Assembly (NCBI RefSeq): GCF_006334915.2
Contig: NZ_VDMA02000004.1
Location: forward strand, 1-64,000
Source of the DNA: Microbispora catharanthi
Lineage (GTDB): Bacteria; Actinomycetota; Actinomycetes; Streptosporangiales; Streptosporangiaceae
DNA: 64,000 nt
Reading direction: 5' to 3'
Made by a program: the position numbers and the translations under genes. This document shows positions 39,392 to 48,453 of this stretch, in pieces. Positions within the stretch are counted from its first letter, which is position 1, and each line of letters begins with the position of its first letter. The notes beneath the pieces were generated by a model. The model saw only the letters and a list, made by a program, of their open reading frames with translations. It made no database searches and was not told where the DNA came from.

Positions 39392-41083
39392 TCAAGCGGT
39401 CGGCTGGAGGACGGTGACCACGTGGCTGGTGTTCGCCGGCTCGATGACCGAGTTCCCGACCAGCCTGACGGTGTAGGTGTGTTGGCCGGACGTGGTCGGC
39501 GTATCGGTGAAGCCGAACGACCCGTCGGCGGCGGGAGCCACTTTTGCCAGGGCTTTCGAGGTGACGGTGCCATCCGGGCTGACGACCTTGCGTACGACGA
39601 CGATCGTCGTTGGCGGGAAGACGACGCCGTCGGCGCCGAAGGTTCCGCTGAATTCGAGTCGCTCGCCGACGACGCCTGTCGCCGGTCCGTTCACGGTGAG
39701 CACCGGCTGATACAAGGCCACTGTGACGGTCGCGGAGGCGCCGCGACCTCGGAACCATGAGTTGCCCGGCCAGAACACCTGATAGGCGAACGTCCCGCTG
39801 GACGGTGGGGTGTCGGTGAACTCATAGGTCCCGTCCGCCGCCGTGGTGATTTCCTGGTAGGGCCTGGAGGTGCCGTCGGGGAGCCAGCGGTACAGCTCGA
39901 GCGTCTGTACGCCGGGCAGCGACCCGGTGCTCAGCGTGAGCCGTCCGCTGAAGGTCACCTGCTTGAGCGCGGTCGCCTCGGAGGGCGCCGTCAAGGTCAG
40001 CGTGGAGGAGTGGTAGGGCGAAGGCGGCAGCCGCCAGAGGTGCATGCGACCGGTGTCGGGCTCCTGCAGCACTGCCCAGGTGAGTGTGCCGTAGAAGGCG
40101 ATGCTGCCCGCCACCAACGCCTTCCCCTGGTGGTCGGCCTCGTAGATAACCTCTGCCGTGGTCGCGTCGTACACCACGAGCTTCGCCGAGTCACCCGCAG
40201 AGGAGTTCCAGCCGCCCACGACATAGGCGCCGTCCGGACTGGCCGCGACAGCGGTGGGGACACCGTGCTCGCTCGACCCGCTGCCGTTGTAGGCACGTGC
40301 CTGCGTCAGGGTCGTCGTGTCCCAGGCGTCGAACTGGTGGGTGTCGGCCAACGCCGACAGCGCGGTCGACCTGTCCTCGGTGATAGCGAGATCCCGCAGG
40401 GGCGGCAGCCCGTTCGCGTCTCCGCGGATCTCGCCGCGCGGGGTGGCCGGGGTGGTGCTGATGTCGTACACCCTGACCGTGGCGGGGCTGACTCCCGGCT
40501 CCCCGGCCACCAGCGTGTCCCCGGCGACGGCGACCAGCGGAGGCTGGGTCGTGCCCGGCCCGACCCGGACGGGGGTCGGTGTCGTCTCCGACAGGACGAG
40601 GCCGACGACACCTCCCTCCCCCGGTTCGCCGCACCCGTATCCGATCCACAGCCGGCTGTGGGACTGCGTCAGAGTCGACGGGCATGGGTACGCGGTGAGG
40701 TCGATGCGCCGGGTGATGGTGACCGTAGCGGTGTCGATCTCGATCACTTCGTTCGAATCGCGCAGCGCCGCGTACACCTTCCTGCTGCTGTCCGGCGCGG
40801 CCAGGGCCACAGCGCCGGACAGGCCGCTGATCGTGCTGATGGGCTGTCCGTCGAGGGACGCGACCACGATCCGGTCGTCGGCGGCGACGAAGACCTTACT
40901 GCCGCGCGCTACCACGTCTCCGCCTCTCTTGGCGACGACACCGAGGTCGGTGACGATCCCGGCGGCCGCGGCGGCGGGCGCCTGAGCGACGAGCAGGCCC
41001 GACGTCAGGAGCAGGGATCCGGCCAAGGCGAGTAATCGGTGGGAAAGAGGAGCACGGCCAGAGGTTGAGGGGCGCACATGCAC
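39392..41083 (-). CDS. Secreted beta-propeller protein with two Ig-like domains
   Basis: 563 aa from GTG 41083 (an alternative GTG at 41077 has GGAG 5 bases upstream). The signal peptide ends near VAQAPAAAAA. Residues about 45-340 are a YVTN/NHL-like propeller (VVARGSKVFVAADDRIVVAS, RKVYAALRDSNEVIEIDTAT, AASPDGAYVVGGWNSSAG). Residues about 360-460 and 460-563 are two Ig-like/prealbumin-like repeats (VTFSGRLTLSTGSL, GTYEFTDTPPSSGTFAYQVF; LEFSGTFGADG, GSFGFTDTPTTSGQHTYTVR). No catalytic motif is seen. It may be a surface binding or adhesion protein. Confidence 0.82.
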   Translation of the reverse strand: MHVRPSTSGRAPLSHRLLALAGSLLLTSGLLVAQAPAAAAAGIVTDLGVVAKRGGDVVARGSKVFVAADDRIVVASLDGQPISTISGLSGAVALAAPDSSRKVYAALRDSNEVIEIDTATVTITRRIDLTAYPCPSTLTQSHSRLWIGYGCGEPGEGGVVGLVLSETTPTPVRVGPGTTQPPLVAVAGDTLVAGEPGVSPATVRVYDISTTPATPRGEIRGDANGLPPLRDLAITEDRSTALSALADTHQFDAWDTTTLTQARAYNGSGSSEHGVPTAVAASPDGAYVVGGWNSSAGDSAKLVVYDATTAEVIYEADHQGKALVAGSIAFYGTLTWAVLQEPDTGRMHLWRLPPSPYHSSTLTLTAPSEATALKQVTFSGRLTLSTGSLPGVQTLELYRWLPDGTSRPYQEITTAADGTYEFTDTPPSSGTFAYQVFWPGNSWFRGRGASATVTVALYQPVLTVNGPATGVVGERLEFSGTFGADGVVFPPTTIVVVRKVVSPDGTVTSKALAKVAPAADGSFGFTDTPTTSGQHTYTVRLVGNSVIEPANTSHVVTVLQPTA

Positions 41084-41338
41084 TCCGTTCTGGATGACAG
41101 GGGAGAAGCGAGCACCCTGACATGACTAAGGGACTCGCTTCTGCTGACGATCTCCGTGAATCGAACATATATTCGCATAGTGCGGCATTGTCGTCCAGGG
41201 CACCTTCGGTGTCGTGATTCGAAGGGCGGACCCGTCCCTCGGCCGTCACCTATGGCATGACACACCCGACGGCGGCCAAGACCGCTCTGCCGGCCGACGA
41301 GGCGACACGCCCCAGCGACCGCGCAATAGCATCCGAGC

Positions 41339-41855
41339 GTGGACACGCCGTCTGATCTCGACCGCGCGTTGGAGGCTCTCTACGCGGCCTTCTCTCGGTA
41401 TCCGCTTCCAGCCAAGACCGACGTGTGTGACCACTGCGTGTCCGATGAGCGGGTTCGCGCGGCGCGTGCCGCACCCCTCCGCATGCTCACCGCATCCGCA
41501 CTGGAGCCCTACGCCTGGAATGCCCTGTACACATGGGGAGACGTCGAAGAGTTCAAGCACTATCTGCCCCGGTTACTGGAGCTGCTCATCCTCGAAGAGC
41601 TCGACGGCCTTCACTCCCGCTCCTTGATGCTGCACGTCGGCGTCAGATGGCAAAGCTGGAGAAAGATCGAGCGGGAAGCCGTCATCGGCACAGTCGGCGC
41701 ATGGTGGCGACACACCCTCGCTCCTGGACAACTGGATCAGGGGAACGGCACCCGCGGCGATCCTGGAGCGCGCATTCTTCTCCGCGAGCTCATCAGAAGT
41801 GGCCCAGGAACTCTCCGACGCACTCGAGACCCACCGCATCTGGAGCCGGCACTGA
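41339..41855 (+). pseudogene. Unknown conserved gene with a frameshift near 41723
   Basis: The frame from GTG 41339 reads LYAAFSRYPLPAKTDVCDHC, SALEPYAWNALYTWGDVEEF, LELLILEEL and WWRHTL with good codon bias, then loses it. Shifting frame by one base at about 41723 restores a coherent C-terminus: LLDNWIRGTAPAAILERAFF followed by SEVAQELSDALETHRIWSRH, stopping at 41855. One extra base in CCCTCG is the likely cause. No function is known; CxxC and helical content suggest a small soluble protein. Confidence 0.65.
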
Positions 41856-41868
41856 ACCGCGATCCACA

Positions 41869-41948
41869 GCGCCTCCAACGGGGGGCTCCGGCTCCGGGGC
41901 GGCGCCGAGCTGGAGAGCACGGGCCGTGAGTGGCTGCGGGAGGAGCCG
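41869..41948. repeat. Diverged 80-bp repeat, copy 2
   Basis: Counterpart of 38507-38585, lying 14 bp after the frameshifted gene's stop. Identity is partial. It may be a mobile-element remnant or an RNA structure. Confidence 0.4.
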
Positions 41949-41954
41949 ATCAGA

Positions 41955-42350
41955 TCAAGAGCCCGCTCTAGCGGTCACATCCTCGGGGCTGGCTGCGGGC
42001 GGGAATCCCGTGCTGGCCCCCCACATCTCCGCGAACCGGCCGTCGTCGATGCGGAAGATCTCGAACAGCATGGGCTGCGCGTCGCCGTCCGGGGCCGTGA
42101 TCCCCTCGACGGTCGAGCGGACGGCGGCCTTGTCGCCGTCGACCAGGATGTCCTGGGCGACGACACGTACGCCGGGAAACCGGGCGACGAGCGCGCGCCA
42201 GGCGTCTTTGCCCGCTTCGAACCCCGGTGTGCCGAGCGGATGGCTGAAGAAGCCGGGGGTGTGCAGGTCGGCGGCCTGGTCGAATTGCCGGCTGTTGAAG
42301 CACTCCTGCATCCGCCGCACCAGGGCGGTCGCGTCCTCGCGTGTGGTCAT
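41955..42350 (-). CDS. SnoaL/NTF2-like protein
   Basis: 131 aa from ATG 42350 (GGAG, 8 bases). SnoaL features are the N-terminal VRRMQECFNSRQFDQAADLH, the central PGFEAGKDAWRALVARFPGV, and a C-terminal EIFRIDDGRFAEMWGASTG. A cyclase or isomerase activity is possible but unproven. It is divergent from a TetR gene with paired operator-like repeats between them, so is likely TetR-controlled. Confidence 0.82.
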   Translation of the reverse strand: MTTREDATALVRRMQECFNSRQFDQAADLHTPGFFSHPLGTPGFEAGKDAWRALVARFPGVRVVAQDILVDGDKAAVRSTVEGITAPDGDAQPMLFEIFRIDDGRFAEMWGASTGFPPAASPEDVTARAGS

Positions 42351-42405
42351 CGGCGTGGTCTCCTCGTGGTCGGCGGATCGGGTCATGATGAGCGGCGCGA
42401 GCTCT

Positions 42406-42458
42406 AACCGGTGCGCCGCCCCGGTTGTGGCCATACTATTCGGTGCGGCGCCCCGGTT
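42406..42458. promoter_or_regulatory. TetR-type operator repeats between SnoaL-like and TetR genes
   Basis: CGGTGCGCCGCCCCGGTT (42409-42426) and CGGTGCGGCGCCCCGGTT (42441-42458) are direct repeats identical at 17 of 18 positions and 32 bp apart (three turns). The first is embedded in AACCGG/CCGGTT inverted arms. Confidence 0.65.
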
Positions 42459-42472
42459 ATGCTGATATCGAC

Positions 42473-43096
42473 ATGTCCAGCCAGCCACCTCAGCCGGCCC
42501 CGGCGAACCCGGCGGCAGCTCACGGGAGCGACCGGGAGCTGCGGGCCGACGCGCGCCGCAATCGCGAGCGTGTCCTGCGAACCGCGCAGCAGTTGTTCGC
42601 GACGGAGGGTCTCGGTGTCTCGCTCGATGAGATCGCCCGCCGCGCGGGCGTCGGCCCCGGCACCGTGCACAGGCACTTCCCGACGAAGGAAGCGCTCTAT
42701 CTCGCCGTCGCGACCGACCAGCTCAGGCAACTGGTGGCGGAAGCACAAGCACTTGCCGCCACCGGCGATCCCTCGGCCCTGTTCACGCTGCTGTCCGCGA
42801 TGATGGCCAGCGGCGCCGAGAACGTAGCGGTGAAGAGCGCACTGGTGGCGGCGGAGTTCGACCTGCGCACCGCCGCCCCGGACGTCGCGGCAGATCTCAC
42901 GCGCCATGTCGCGGACCTGCTGGATCGCGCACACGCGGCCGGCGCCGTGCGCCCCGACCTCACCGTCGACGAGGTGATGGCGCTGGTCGCCGGCGCCTTC
43001 GCCGCGATCCGCCACGCCGGCGCGGAAACCAGCCGCGAGCGCTCCGCGCACATCGCCCAGCTCATCCTCGACGGGCTACGGCCCCAGCCCCGGTGA
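42473..43096 (+). CDS. TetR-family transcriptional regulator
   Basis: 207 aa from ATG 42473. The HTH is DARRNRERVLRTAQQLFATE, GVSLDEIARRAGVGPGTVHR, HFPTKEALYLAV at residues about 22-75. The C-terminal part is the usual helical ligand domain. It is divergent from the SnoaL-like gene and has its own operator-like repeats. Confidence 0.88.
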   Translation: MSSQPPQPAPANPAAAHGSDRELRADARRNRERVLRTAQQLFATEGLGVSLDEIARRAGVGPGTVHRHFPTKEALYLAVATDQLRQLVAEAQALAATGDPSALFTLLSAMMASGAENVAVKSALVAAEFDLRTAAPDVAADLTRHVADLLDRAHAAGAVRPDLTVDEVMALVAGAFAAIRHAGAETSRERSAHIAQLILDGLRPQPR

Positions 43097-43152
43097 GCAG
43101 CACCGAGGGAAGCGGTTCTTCCATTCCGTGCTGTCGATGAGCCCGGACTTGC

Positions 43153-43686
43153 TCAGGCGGGGGTTTCGGCGGTCGCGGTCAGGACCGCGCGGCCGAGGGT
43201 GTGGCCGGCCATGGTGAAGCCGAGGAGGGCCGGGGTGGCGTCGGCGGGGACGCCGATGGACTCGACATCGAGGGCGTGCACCACGACGAAGTAGCGGTGC
43301 GGGCCGTGTCCCGCCGGCGGCGCGGCGCCGATGAAGCGGGCCGCGCGGACGTCGTTGGGCAGTTGGAAGGCGCCCTCGGGCAGGCCCGAGCCCGTGTCGT
43401 CGCCGGCGCCCTCGGGCAGCTCGGTGACGGCGGCGGGGATGTCGGCGACCGCCCAGTGCCAGAAGCCGGACCCGGTGGGGGCATCGGGGTCGTAGACGGT
43501 GACGGCGTAGCTCTTGGTGCCTTCGGGGGCGCCGCTCCAGGACAGCTGCGGGGAGATGTCCTTCCCGCCGGGGACGCCGGAGGAGAACTGCTCGGGCGGC
43601 CAGGCGGCGCCGTCGGTGACGGTGGTGCTGGTGACGGTGAAGGAAGCCGCCTCGGGGAGGCGGGCGAAGGGGTCGTTGGCGGTCAT
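43153..43686 (-). CDS. YbhB/YbcL (PEBP)-family protein
   Basis: 177 aa from ATG 43686 after GGAAAGG. Family motifs are GGKDISPQLSWSGAPEGTKS, YDPDAPTGSGFWHWAVADIP and AAPPAGHGPHRYFVVVHALD, which form the anion-binding pocket of phosphatidylethanolamine-binding-like proteins. Cytosolic. It is divergent from a GntR gene 150 bp away and may be regulated by it. Confidence 0.87.
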   Translation of the reverse strand: MTANDPFARLPEAASFTVTSTTVTDGAAWPPEQFSSGVPGGKDISPQLSWSGAPEGTKSYAVTVYDPDAPTGSGFWHWAVADIPAAVTELPEGAGDDTGSGLPEGAFQLPNDVRAARFIGAAPPAGHGPHRYFVVVHALDVESIGVPADATPALLGFTMAGHTLGRAVLTATAETPA

Positions 43687-43800
43687 CGCGTCGTTCCTTT
43701 CCGGTCGTGCTGTGAGGTGACGGTGATGCGGCCGACGGAGAGCCCGCGGTCCGCGAAGAGGCATGTCGGCGTCTTCCGTCGCAATCGACCATAACACGGA

Positions 43801-43810
43801 TAATCGATTA
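43801..43810. promoter_or_regulatory. Palindromic site before the GntR gene
   Basis: TAATCGATTA is a perfect 10-bp palindrome 27 bp upstream of the GntR start, in an AT-rich patch. It is a candidate GntR operator. Confidence 0.45.
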
Positions 43811-43836
43811 TTTGTCGAATCGTCTATGCTGACCGC

Positions 43837-44538
43837 ATGACTCGGACGGCCCACCCCCTGACCTCCCCGGGCAAGCAGATGCTCTCCGAACAGGTCTACG
43901 CACACCTGCGGGACGCGATCATGCGCGGGGACCACGCCCCTGGTGACGCTCTCAAACCGCAGGACATCGCCAAGGAGCAGGGCGTGAGTCTGGCCGTCGT
44001 GCGCGAGGCGCTCGTACGGCTCGTCGGCGAGGGCCTCGCCGACCGGCTGCCCAACCGCGGCTTCGCCGTCCCGGCCTTCTCCGATCGCCGCTGGCAGGAG
44101 ATCGCGGAGGCCCGCCGGACCATCGAACCGGTCGTGCTGCGCATGTCCATCGAGCGTGGTGACGTCGACTGGGAGGCCCGCGTGCGAGCCGCCCACCACC
44201 GGCTGGCCCGCACCCCGGCGTTCGTGCCGGAGGATGGCGAGTACTACAGCAGCGCATGGTCCGAGGCCCACCGGGTCTTCCACCGCACCCTGCTGGAGGG
44301 CTGCGGCAACCCGGTCCTGCTGGAGACCTTCGACCGGATGTGGACCGCGAGCGAGTTGGCTCGCCGCTGGGCGGCGCAGCGCGATCCCGATCGGGACGCC
44401 GTCGGCGAGCACCGCCGGCTGGAGGAGGCGGCGCTGGCCCGCGACGCCGACACCGCGGCCGAGGTGCTGGCCCGGCACCTCACCCTGACCGCGGCCGCAC
44501 TGACCGGCTCTTCCCGGCAGGCGAAGGAAGTCTTGTAG
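43837..44538 (+). CDS. GntR-family regulator with FCD domain (FadR type)
   Basis: 233 aa. The winged helix (about 15-80) reads LSEQVYAHLRDAIMRGDHAP, LKPQDIAKEQGVSLAVVREA, LVRLVGEGLADRLPNRGFAV. The C-terminal FCD domain has EARRTIEPVVLRMSIERGDV, HRVFHRTLLEGCGNPVLLE and HRRLEEAALARDAD. The metal/ligand His residues of FCD proteins appear in AHRVFHR and EHRRLEE. The downstream SDR gene may be a target. Confidence 0.87.
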   Translation: MTRTAHPLTSPGKQMLSEQVYAHLRDAIMRGDHAPGDALKPQDIAKEQGVSLAVVREALVRLVGEGLADRLPNRGFAVPAFSDRRWQEIAEARRTIEPVVLRMSIERGDVDWEARVRAAHHRLARTPAFVPEDGEYYSSAWSEAHRVFHRTLLEGCGNPVLLETFDRMWTASELARRWAAQRDPDRDAVGEHRRLEEAALARDADTAAEVLARHLTLTAAALTGSSRQAKEVL

Positions 44539-44706
44539 GCCTCGCGGGCTGTCGCACACCGGTCGTCCGCGCGAGCCACAGCGACTGGGCGGCCATCGAG
44601 ATCATTTTTCTCATCACGGCGCGAACAGTAATGATGATCTATATATGGGTCATCCGGGTATGTCGTTCGCCGGCCACGTAGATCTCGATCCACGAAAGGG
44701 GCGGAT

Positions 44707-45480
44707 GTGGGCTCTTCGTACGTTGTCACCGGGGGTGGCCGCGGCGTCGGACGCGCGCTCGTCGAACGACTCCTTCAAGGCGCCGACAGCGTCGTCGTGA
44801 TCGAATTCGACCCGTCGGCGCTCGAGTGGACCCGCACCCACCCGGCCGGTTCCCGGGTCATCGCGGTGGCCGGTGATGCCGCCGACGAGGCCGTCGCGGA
44901 GCGGGCCGCCGACCTGGCGCAGGCGGCGGGCCCGCTCGCCGGCTGGGTCAACAACGCCGCCGTGTTCCGCGAGGCCTCACTGGACTCCCCGTCGGCGCGC
45001 GAGGTCCTGGATCTGATCGGGGCGAACTTCAACCCGGCGGTCGTCGGATGCATGACCGCGATCCGCCGCTTCCTGGGCGCCGGTGCGGGCGGGGCGATCG
45101 TCAACGTCTCCTCCCACCAGGCGCAGCGCCCGGTGCGCGGCTCCTTGCCGTACGCGACGGCCAAGGCCGCCGTCGAAGGACTCACCCGTGCGCTCGCCGT
45201 CGACTACGGACCGCGCGGCGTCCGGGTCAACGCCGTCGCCCTCGGCTCGATCAGCACCGCACGCTATGAGGCGTTCCTCCGCGGCCAGGAGCCCATGGCG
45301 GCCGCACGCGTCGAGAACGAGATGAGCCTGCTGCACCCGGTCGGCAGGGTGGGACGCCCGGAGGAAGTGGCCGCCACCGTCGCCTACCTGCTGTCCGATG
45401 AGGCGAGCTTCATCAACGGCGCGACCGTTCCGGTCGACGGAGGCCGGTCGATACTCGGACGCGACCCCGAAGAAGCCTGA
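44707..45480 (+). CDS. Short-chain dehydrogenase/reductase (SDR)
   Basis: 257 aa from GTG 44707 behind AAAGGGGCGG. SDR motifs are VVTGGGRGVGRALVERLL (NAD(P)-binding TGxxxGxG), NNAAVF (NNAG-like), VNVSSHQAQRPVRGSLPYAT with the catalytic Ser and YxxxK (YATAK). The C-terminus has VARVGRPEEVAATVAYLLSD and INGATVPVDGG as in classical SDRs. Substrate unknown. It follows the GntR gene in the same direction. Confidence 0.87.
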   Translation: MGSSYVVTGGGRGVGRALVERLLQGADSVVVIEFDPSALEWTRTHPAGSRVIAVAGDAADEAVAERAADLAQAAGPLAGWVNNAAVFREASLDSPSAREVLDLIGANFNPAVVGCMTAIRRFLGAGAGGAIVNVSSHQAQRPVRGSLPYATAKAAVEGLTRALAVDYGPRGVRVNAVALGSISTARYEAFLRGQEPMAAARVENEMSLLHPVGRVGRPEEVAATVAYLLSDEASFINGATVPVDGGRSILGRDPEEA

Positions 45481-45501
45481 AACCCGGCTTATCCGCGGCC
45501 A

Positions 45502-46158
45502 TCAGCGGCCGAGGCCGGCGTCGCGGGCGCGGATGATCGCCTCCGCCCGGTCGGCGGCCTGGAGCTTGGTGAGCACCGCGTGCACGTGGTTGCGTACGGT
45601 CTTCTGGGACAGGAACAGCCGCGCGGCGATCTGGCTGTTCGACAGGCCGGCGGCCACCAGGTCGAGCACCTCGTGTTCCCGGGCGGTCAGGGTCGGGAAC
45701 GGCGAGACGCTGCCGGCCTGCGGTCTGGGGGCCAGGAAGTCGGCGATGCGCGAGGCCAGGACCGCACCGAACACGACGCCGCCGCCGGCCACCGTGGTGA
45801 TCGCGCGGACGACCTCGTCCGGCTCGGCGCCTTTGAGCAGATAGCCGCGGGCACCGGCGCGGAGCGCGTCGAAGATGGTGCCGTCCTCCTCGGACATCGT
45901 GAGCACCACGACGCCGATCTCCGGGTGCTTCTCGAGGATGCGACGGGTGGCCTCGATGCCGTCCATGTCGGGCATCTGCACGTCCATGACCACCACGTCG
46001 GGCTCTCGCTCGGCGGCCTGCCGCATGGCCTCGACGCCGGTCGAGGCCGTCCCGGCGACCTCGACCTCGTCGATGCTGCTCAGCAGTGCCGCGAAGCCTT
46101 CACGGAACACCGGATGGTCGTCCACCACGAGGACCCTCACCGGCCGCTTACCGGTCAT
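45502..46158 (-). CDS. NarL/LuxR-type response regulator
   Basis: 218 aa. The receiver domain has VLVVDDHPVFREGFAALL, the phosphoacceptor Asp in DVVVMDVQMPDMDGIEATRR, and the switch Thr/Lys region VVVLTMSEEDG. The LuxR HTH reads LTAREHEVLDLVAAGLSNSQ, IAARLFLSQKTVRNHVHAVL. The start overlaps the upstream histidine kinase by 11 bases, so translation is coupled. Confidence 0.92.
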   Translation of the reverse strand: MTGKRPVRVLVVDDHPVFREGFAALLSSIDEVEVAGTASTGVEAMRQAAEREPDVVVMDVQMPDMDGIEATRRILEKHPEIGVVVLTMSEEDGTIFDALRAGARGYLLKGAEPDEVVRAITTVAGGGVVFGAVLASRIADFLAPRPQAGSVSPFPTLTAREHEVLDLVAAGLSNSQIAARLFLSQKTVRNHVHAVLTKLQAADRAEAIIRARDAGLGR

Positions 46159-48268
46159 CTCCCACCTTTCCTGGAGCCGTGAGCACGGGCGTCCGCCCGG
46201 ACGGCGTGACGGGCAACCGCGCCCACACCCGCGTACCGGCCGGCTCCGCGGAGGTCACGGTGCACGACCCGCCGAGTTCGGCGGCCCGTTCGCGCAACGA
46301 CACCAGTCCCACACCGGCCACCGCCTCGGCGGCGAGGCCGACGCCGTCGTCGACGATCTCCACGTCGAGGTGCCCGCCTTCGACGTCGCGGGTGAGCGAC
46401 ACCACGCACTCGCCGGCCTGCGCGTGCCGGACCACGTTGGTGATCGCCTCCGACGCGATCCGGTAGGCGGCGACCTCCACGGCGGCCGGCAGGCCGGTGA
46501 GGTCACCCCGCTCCTCGACCCGGACGGTCAGCCCGGGGGCGCGTAGCCGCTCCGCCTGCTGGCGGATCGCCCCGACCAGGCCGACGTCGTCGAGCGCGGG
46601 CGGGCGCAGGCCGTGCACCAGCCGCCTCACCTCGGCGAGCATTCCGGTGAGCTCCTGACGAGCCAGGCCGAGGATGCGGTCGGCGTCCTCGTTCGACCTG
46701 CGGGCGGTGATCCGGGCGGTGTCGATCCGGGACGCGACCGCCGCGAGGGCCGGTCCCAGCCCGTCGTGGAGTTCGCGACGCAGGCGGCGGCGCTCGTCCT
46801 CCACGGCCGACACGATGCCCTCACGGCTGCGCTGCAGTTCCTCCGCGAGCCGTACGGCACGGGACGCCGCGGCGGCCTGGCGGATCAGGTCGGCCAGCAG
46901 CCGTTCGTCATTGGACGTGAGCCTGCGGCGGGCGGCCCGGCGCGGCAGCAACAGCCGCCCGATTATCTCGCCCCGATAGGTGATGGGAAGCGCCTGCGTC
47001 TCGGCGGGACGCTCGCCGTCCTCGACGAGCAGCACCTCGCCGCTGACCTGGGTGATCTCCACGCCCACGTAGGGCGTGCGGAAGGCCCGGGCCACCGTTT
47101 TGGCCAGCGTGACGAGTTGCGCCTCCGAGTCGTCGGTCCGCTCCAGCCGCTCGGCGAGCCCCGACATCACGTGATACGGATCGTCCCGATCGCCGACGAT
47201 CCAGCGTCGCACCAGACGCCACAGCCGGTGCCGGAGTTGCGCGTACAGGATGGCGACCGCGAAAACGGCGATGACCAGCCGTTCTCCCTCGTTCAGGCGT
47301 GGCCCGAGCAGTCGACCGGCGCTGCCCAGGACCAGCAGGTCGAGGACGAACGTCAGGGCGAGCAGGAGGCCGTACACCAGCGTCCCGCCGAGCAGCCGGT
47401 CGACGTCGACGAGGTCGGGGCGCACGATCCCGATCGCGACCGACGCGGAGGTGAGGACCACGGCGGCGGTCAGGCCGACGGCGCCGAACCAGTTGGGCAG
47501 CAGCCGGAACGTCAGCATGACCAGGAGGTCGACCACGGCCGCCCACAGCAGCCAGCGCATCCGGGCCCGGTCGACGCCGGTGACCGTACGGTAGCGCCGC
47601 ACCACCACGACGAACGGAGTGACGAGGCTCAGCGGCAGGCACAGCTGTGCCACCAGCAGCACACCGGTCCAGACGGCGTCCGGCAGCGGGAGATAGAGCG
47701 CCTCGAGGTTCAGCCTGCGCAGTGGCGCGGGCAGCGGGGTGGATGCCGAGGTGGCCTGGGCGATGGCGGACGGCGCCGCGACGAGGGCCAGCGGGAGCAG
47801 GCTCGTCAGCGCGAGGCTGAGCAGCGAGGCGACCCTCCACCGCCCTGAGGGCAGCTTCCCGTCCGGGTACAGCAGCAGCACCAGGGGGAGCAGCAGCACC
47901 AGTCCCGCTCCGAGCCGCTGGTAGACGATGAAGGCCGCGGACGCGCCGGGGAGCGCGGGATCGTGCGCGGTGGCGTAGGCGAGCCACGACGACGCCACGC
48001 CGTCCAGCGCCCACCAGGCGCCGAAGGCCGACATCAGGCGGCCGAGGGGATGGCGCGGATAACGGCGGAGCACCACCATGCCGGCCGCGGCCAGTGCGAC
48101 ACCCGCTATCGCGTCGAACCCGCCCGGCTGTAGTTCGAGCACGGCACGGTGGGCCTGCGGCACCCGCAGATCGACTAGCGCCGCCACCGGTGTGGCGGTC
48201 ACGGCGATCGCGAAGAGCACAGGCCCGAGGCTCAGGCGCGAAGGCCGACGAACCGTCACAATCTGCAC
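46148..48268 (-). CDS. Sensor histidine kinase (HisKA_3 type), membrane
   Basis: 706 aa from GTG 48268 (GTG 48259 also possible). About ten N-terminal membrane helices run to residue ~360. A GAF-like region (~390-470) and coiled coil lead to the HisKA_3 dimerisation motif RRLRRELHDGLGPALAAVAS (phosphoacceptor His). HATPase boxes are SEAITNVVRHA, EIVDDGVGLAAEAVAGVGLV and GTRVWARLPV. The partner is the overlapping response regulator. The ligand is unknown. Confidence 0.9.
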   Translation of the reverse strand: MQIVTVRRPSRLSLGPVLFAIAVTATPVAALVDLRVPQAHRAVLELQPGGFDAIAGVALAAAGMVVLRRYPRHPLGRLMSAFGAWWALDGVASSWLAYATAHDPALPGASAAFIVYQRLGAGLVLLLPLVLLLYPDGKLPSGRWRVASLLSLALTSLLPLALVAAPSAIAQATSASTPLPAPLRRLNLEALYLPLPDAVWTGVLLVAQLCLPLSLVTPFVVVVRRYRTVTGVDRARMRWLLWAAVVDLLVMLTFRLLPNWFGAVGLTAAVVLTSASVAIGIVRPDLVDVDRLLGGTLVYGLLLALTFVLDLLVLGSAGRLLGPRLNEGERLVIAVFAVAILYAQLRHRLWRLVRRWIVGDRDDPYHVMSGLAERLERTDDSEAQLVTLAKTVARAFRTPYVGVEITQVSGEVLLVEDGERPAETQALPITYRGEIIGRLLLPRRAARRRLTSNDERLLADLIRQAAAASRAVRLAEELQRSREGIVSAVEDERRRLRRELHDGLGPALAAVASRIDTARITARRSNEDADRILGLARQELTGMLAEVRRLVHGLRPPALDDVGLVGAIRQQAERLRAPGLTVRVEERGDLTGLPAAVEVAAYRIASEAITNVVRHAQAGECVVSLTRDVEGGHLDVEIVDDGVGLAAEAVAGVGLVSLRERAAELGGSCTVTSAEPAGTRVWARLPVTPSGRTPVLTAPGKVGDDR

Positions 48269-48453
48269 CAGGAAAGTGTGCCCCAGCAGGTGGCCGATGT
48301 CCCTAGGACGCGGGTCCCACCTGCCCTGGGACACGAGAGATGCCGGGAATCGGGACACGATGCCCTGACCGTCTGGGTCGGTCGTTCATAAGGATCGTCC
48401 TCGTTGCCGCGGCGACCGCCGCCGCCTCCGAGCCTCTCAGCCAAGGAACAACG

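Noticed and set aside
40010-41035. Long plus-strand frame opposite the beta-propeller gene
   Set aside because: Mirror of a GC-rich coding strand; the minus-strand protein has a signal peptide and domains.
46613-47848. 411-codon plus-strand frame opposite the histidine kinase
   Set aside because: Gln/His/Arg-rich composition typical of antisense frames; the kinase is certain.
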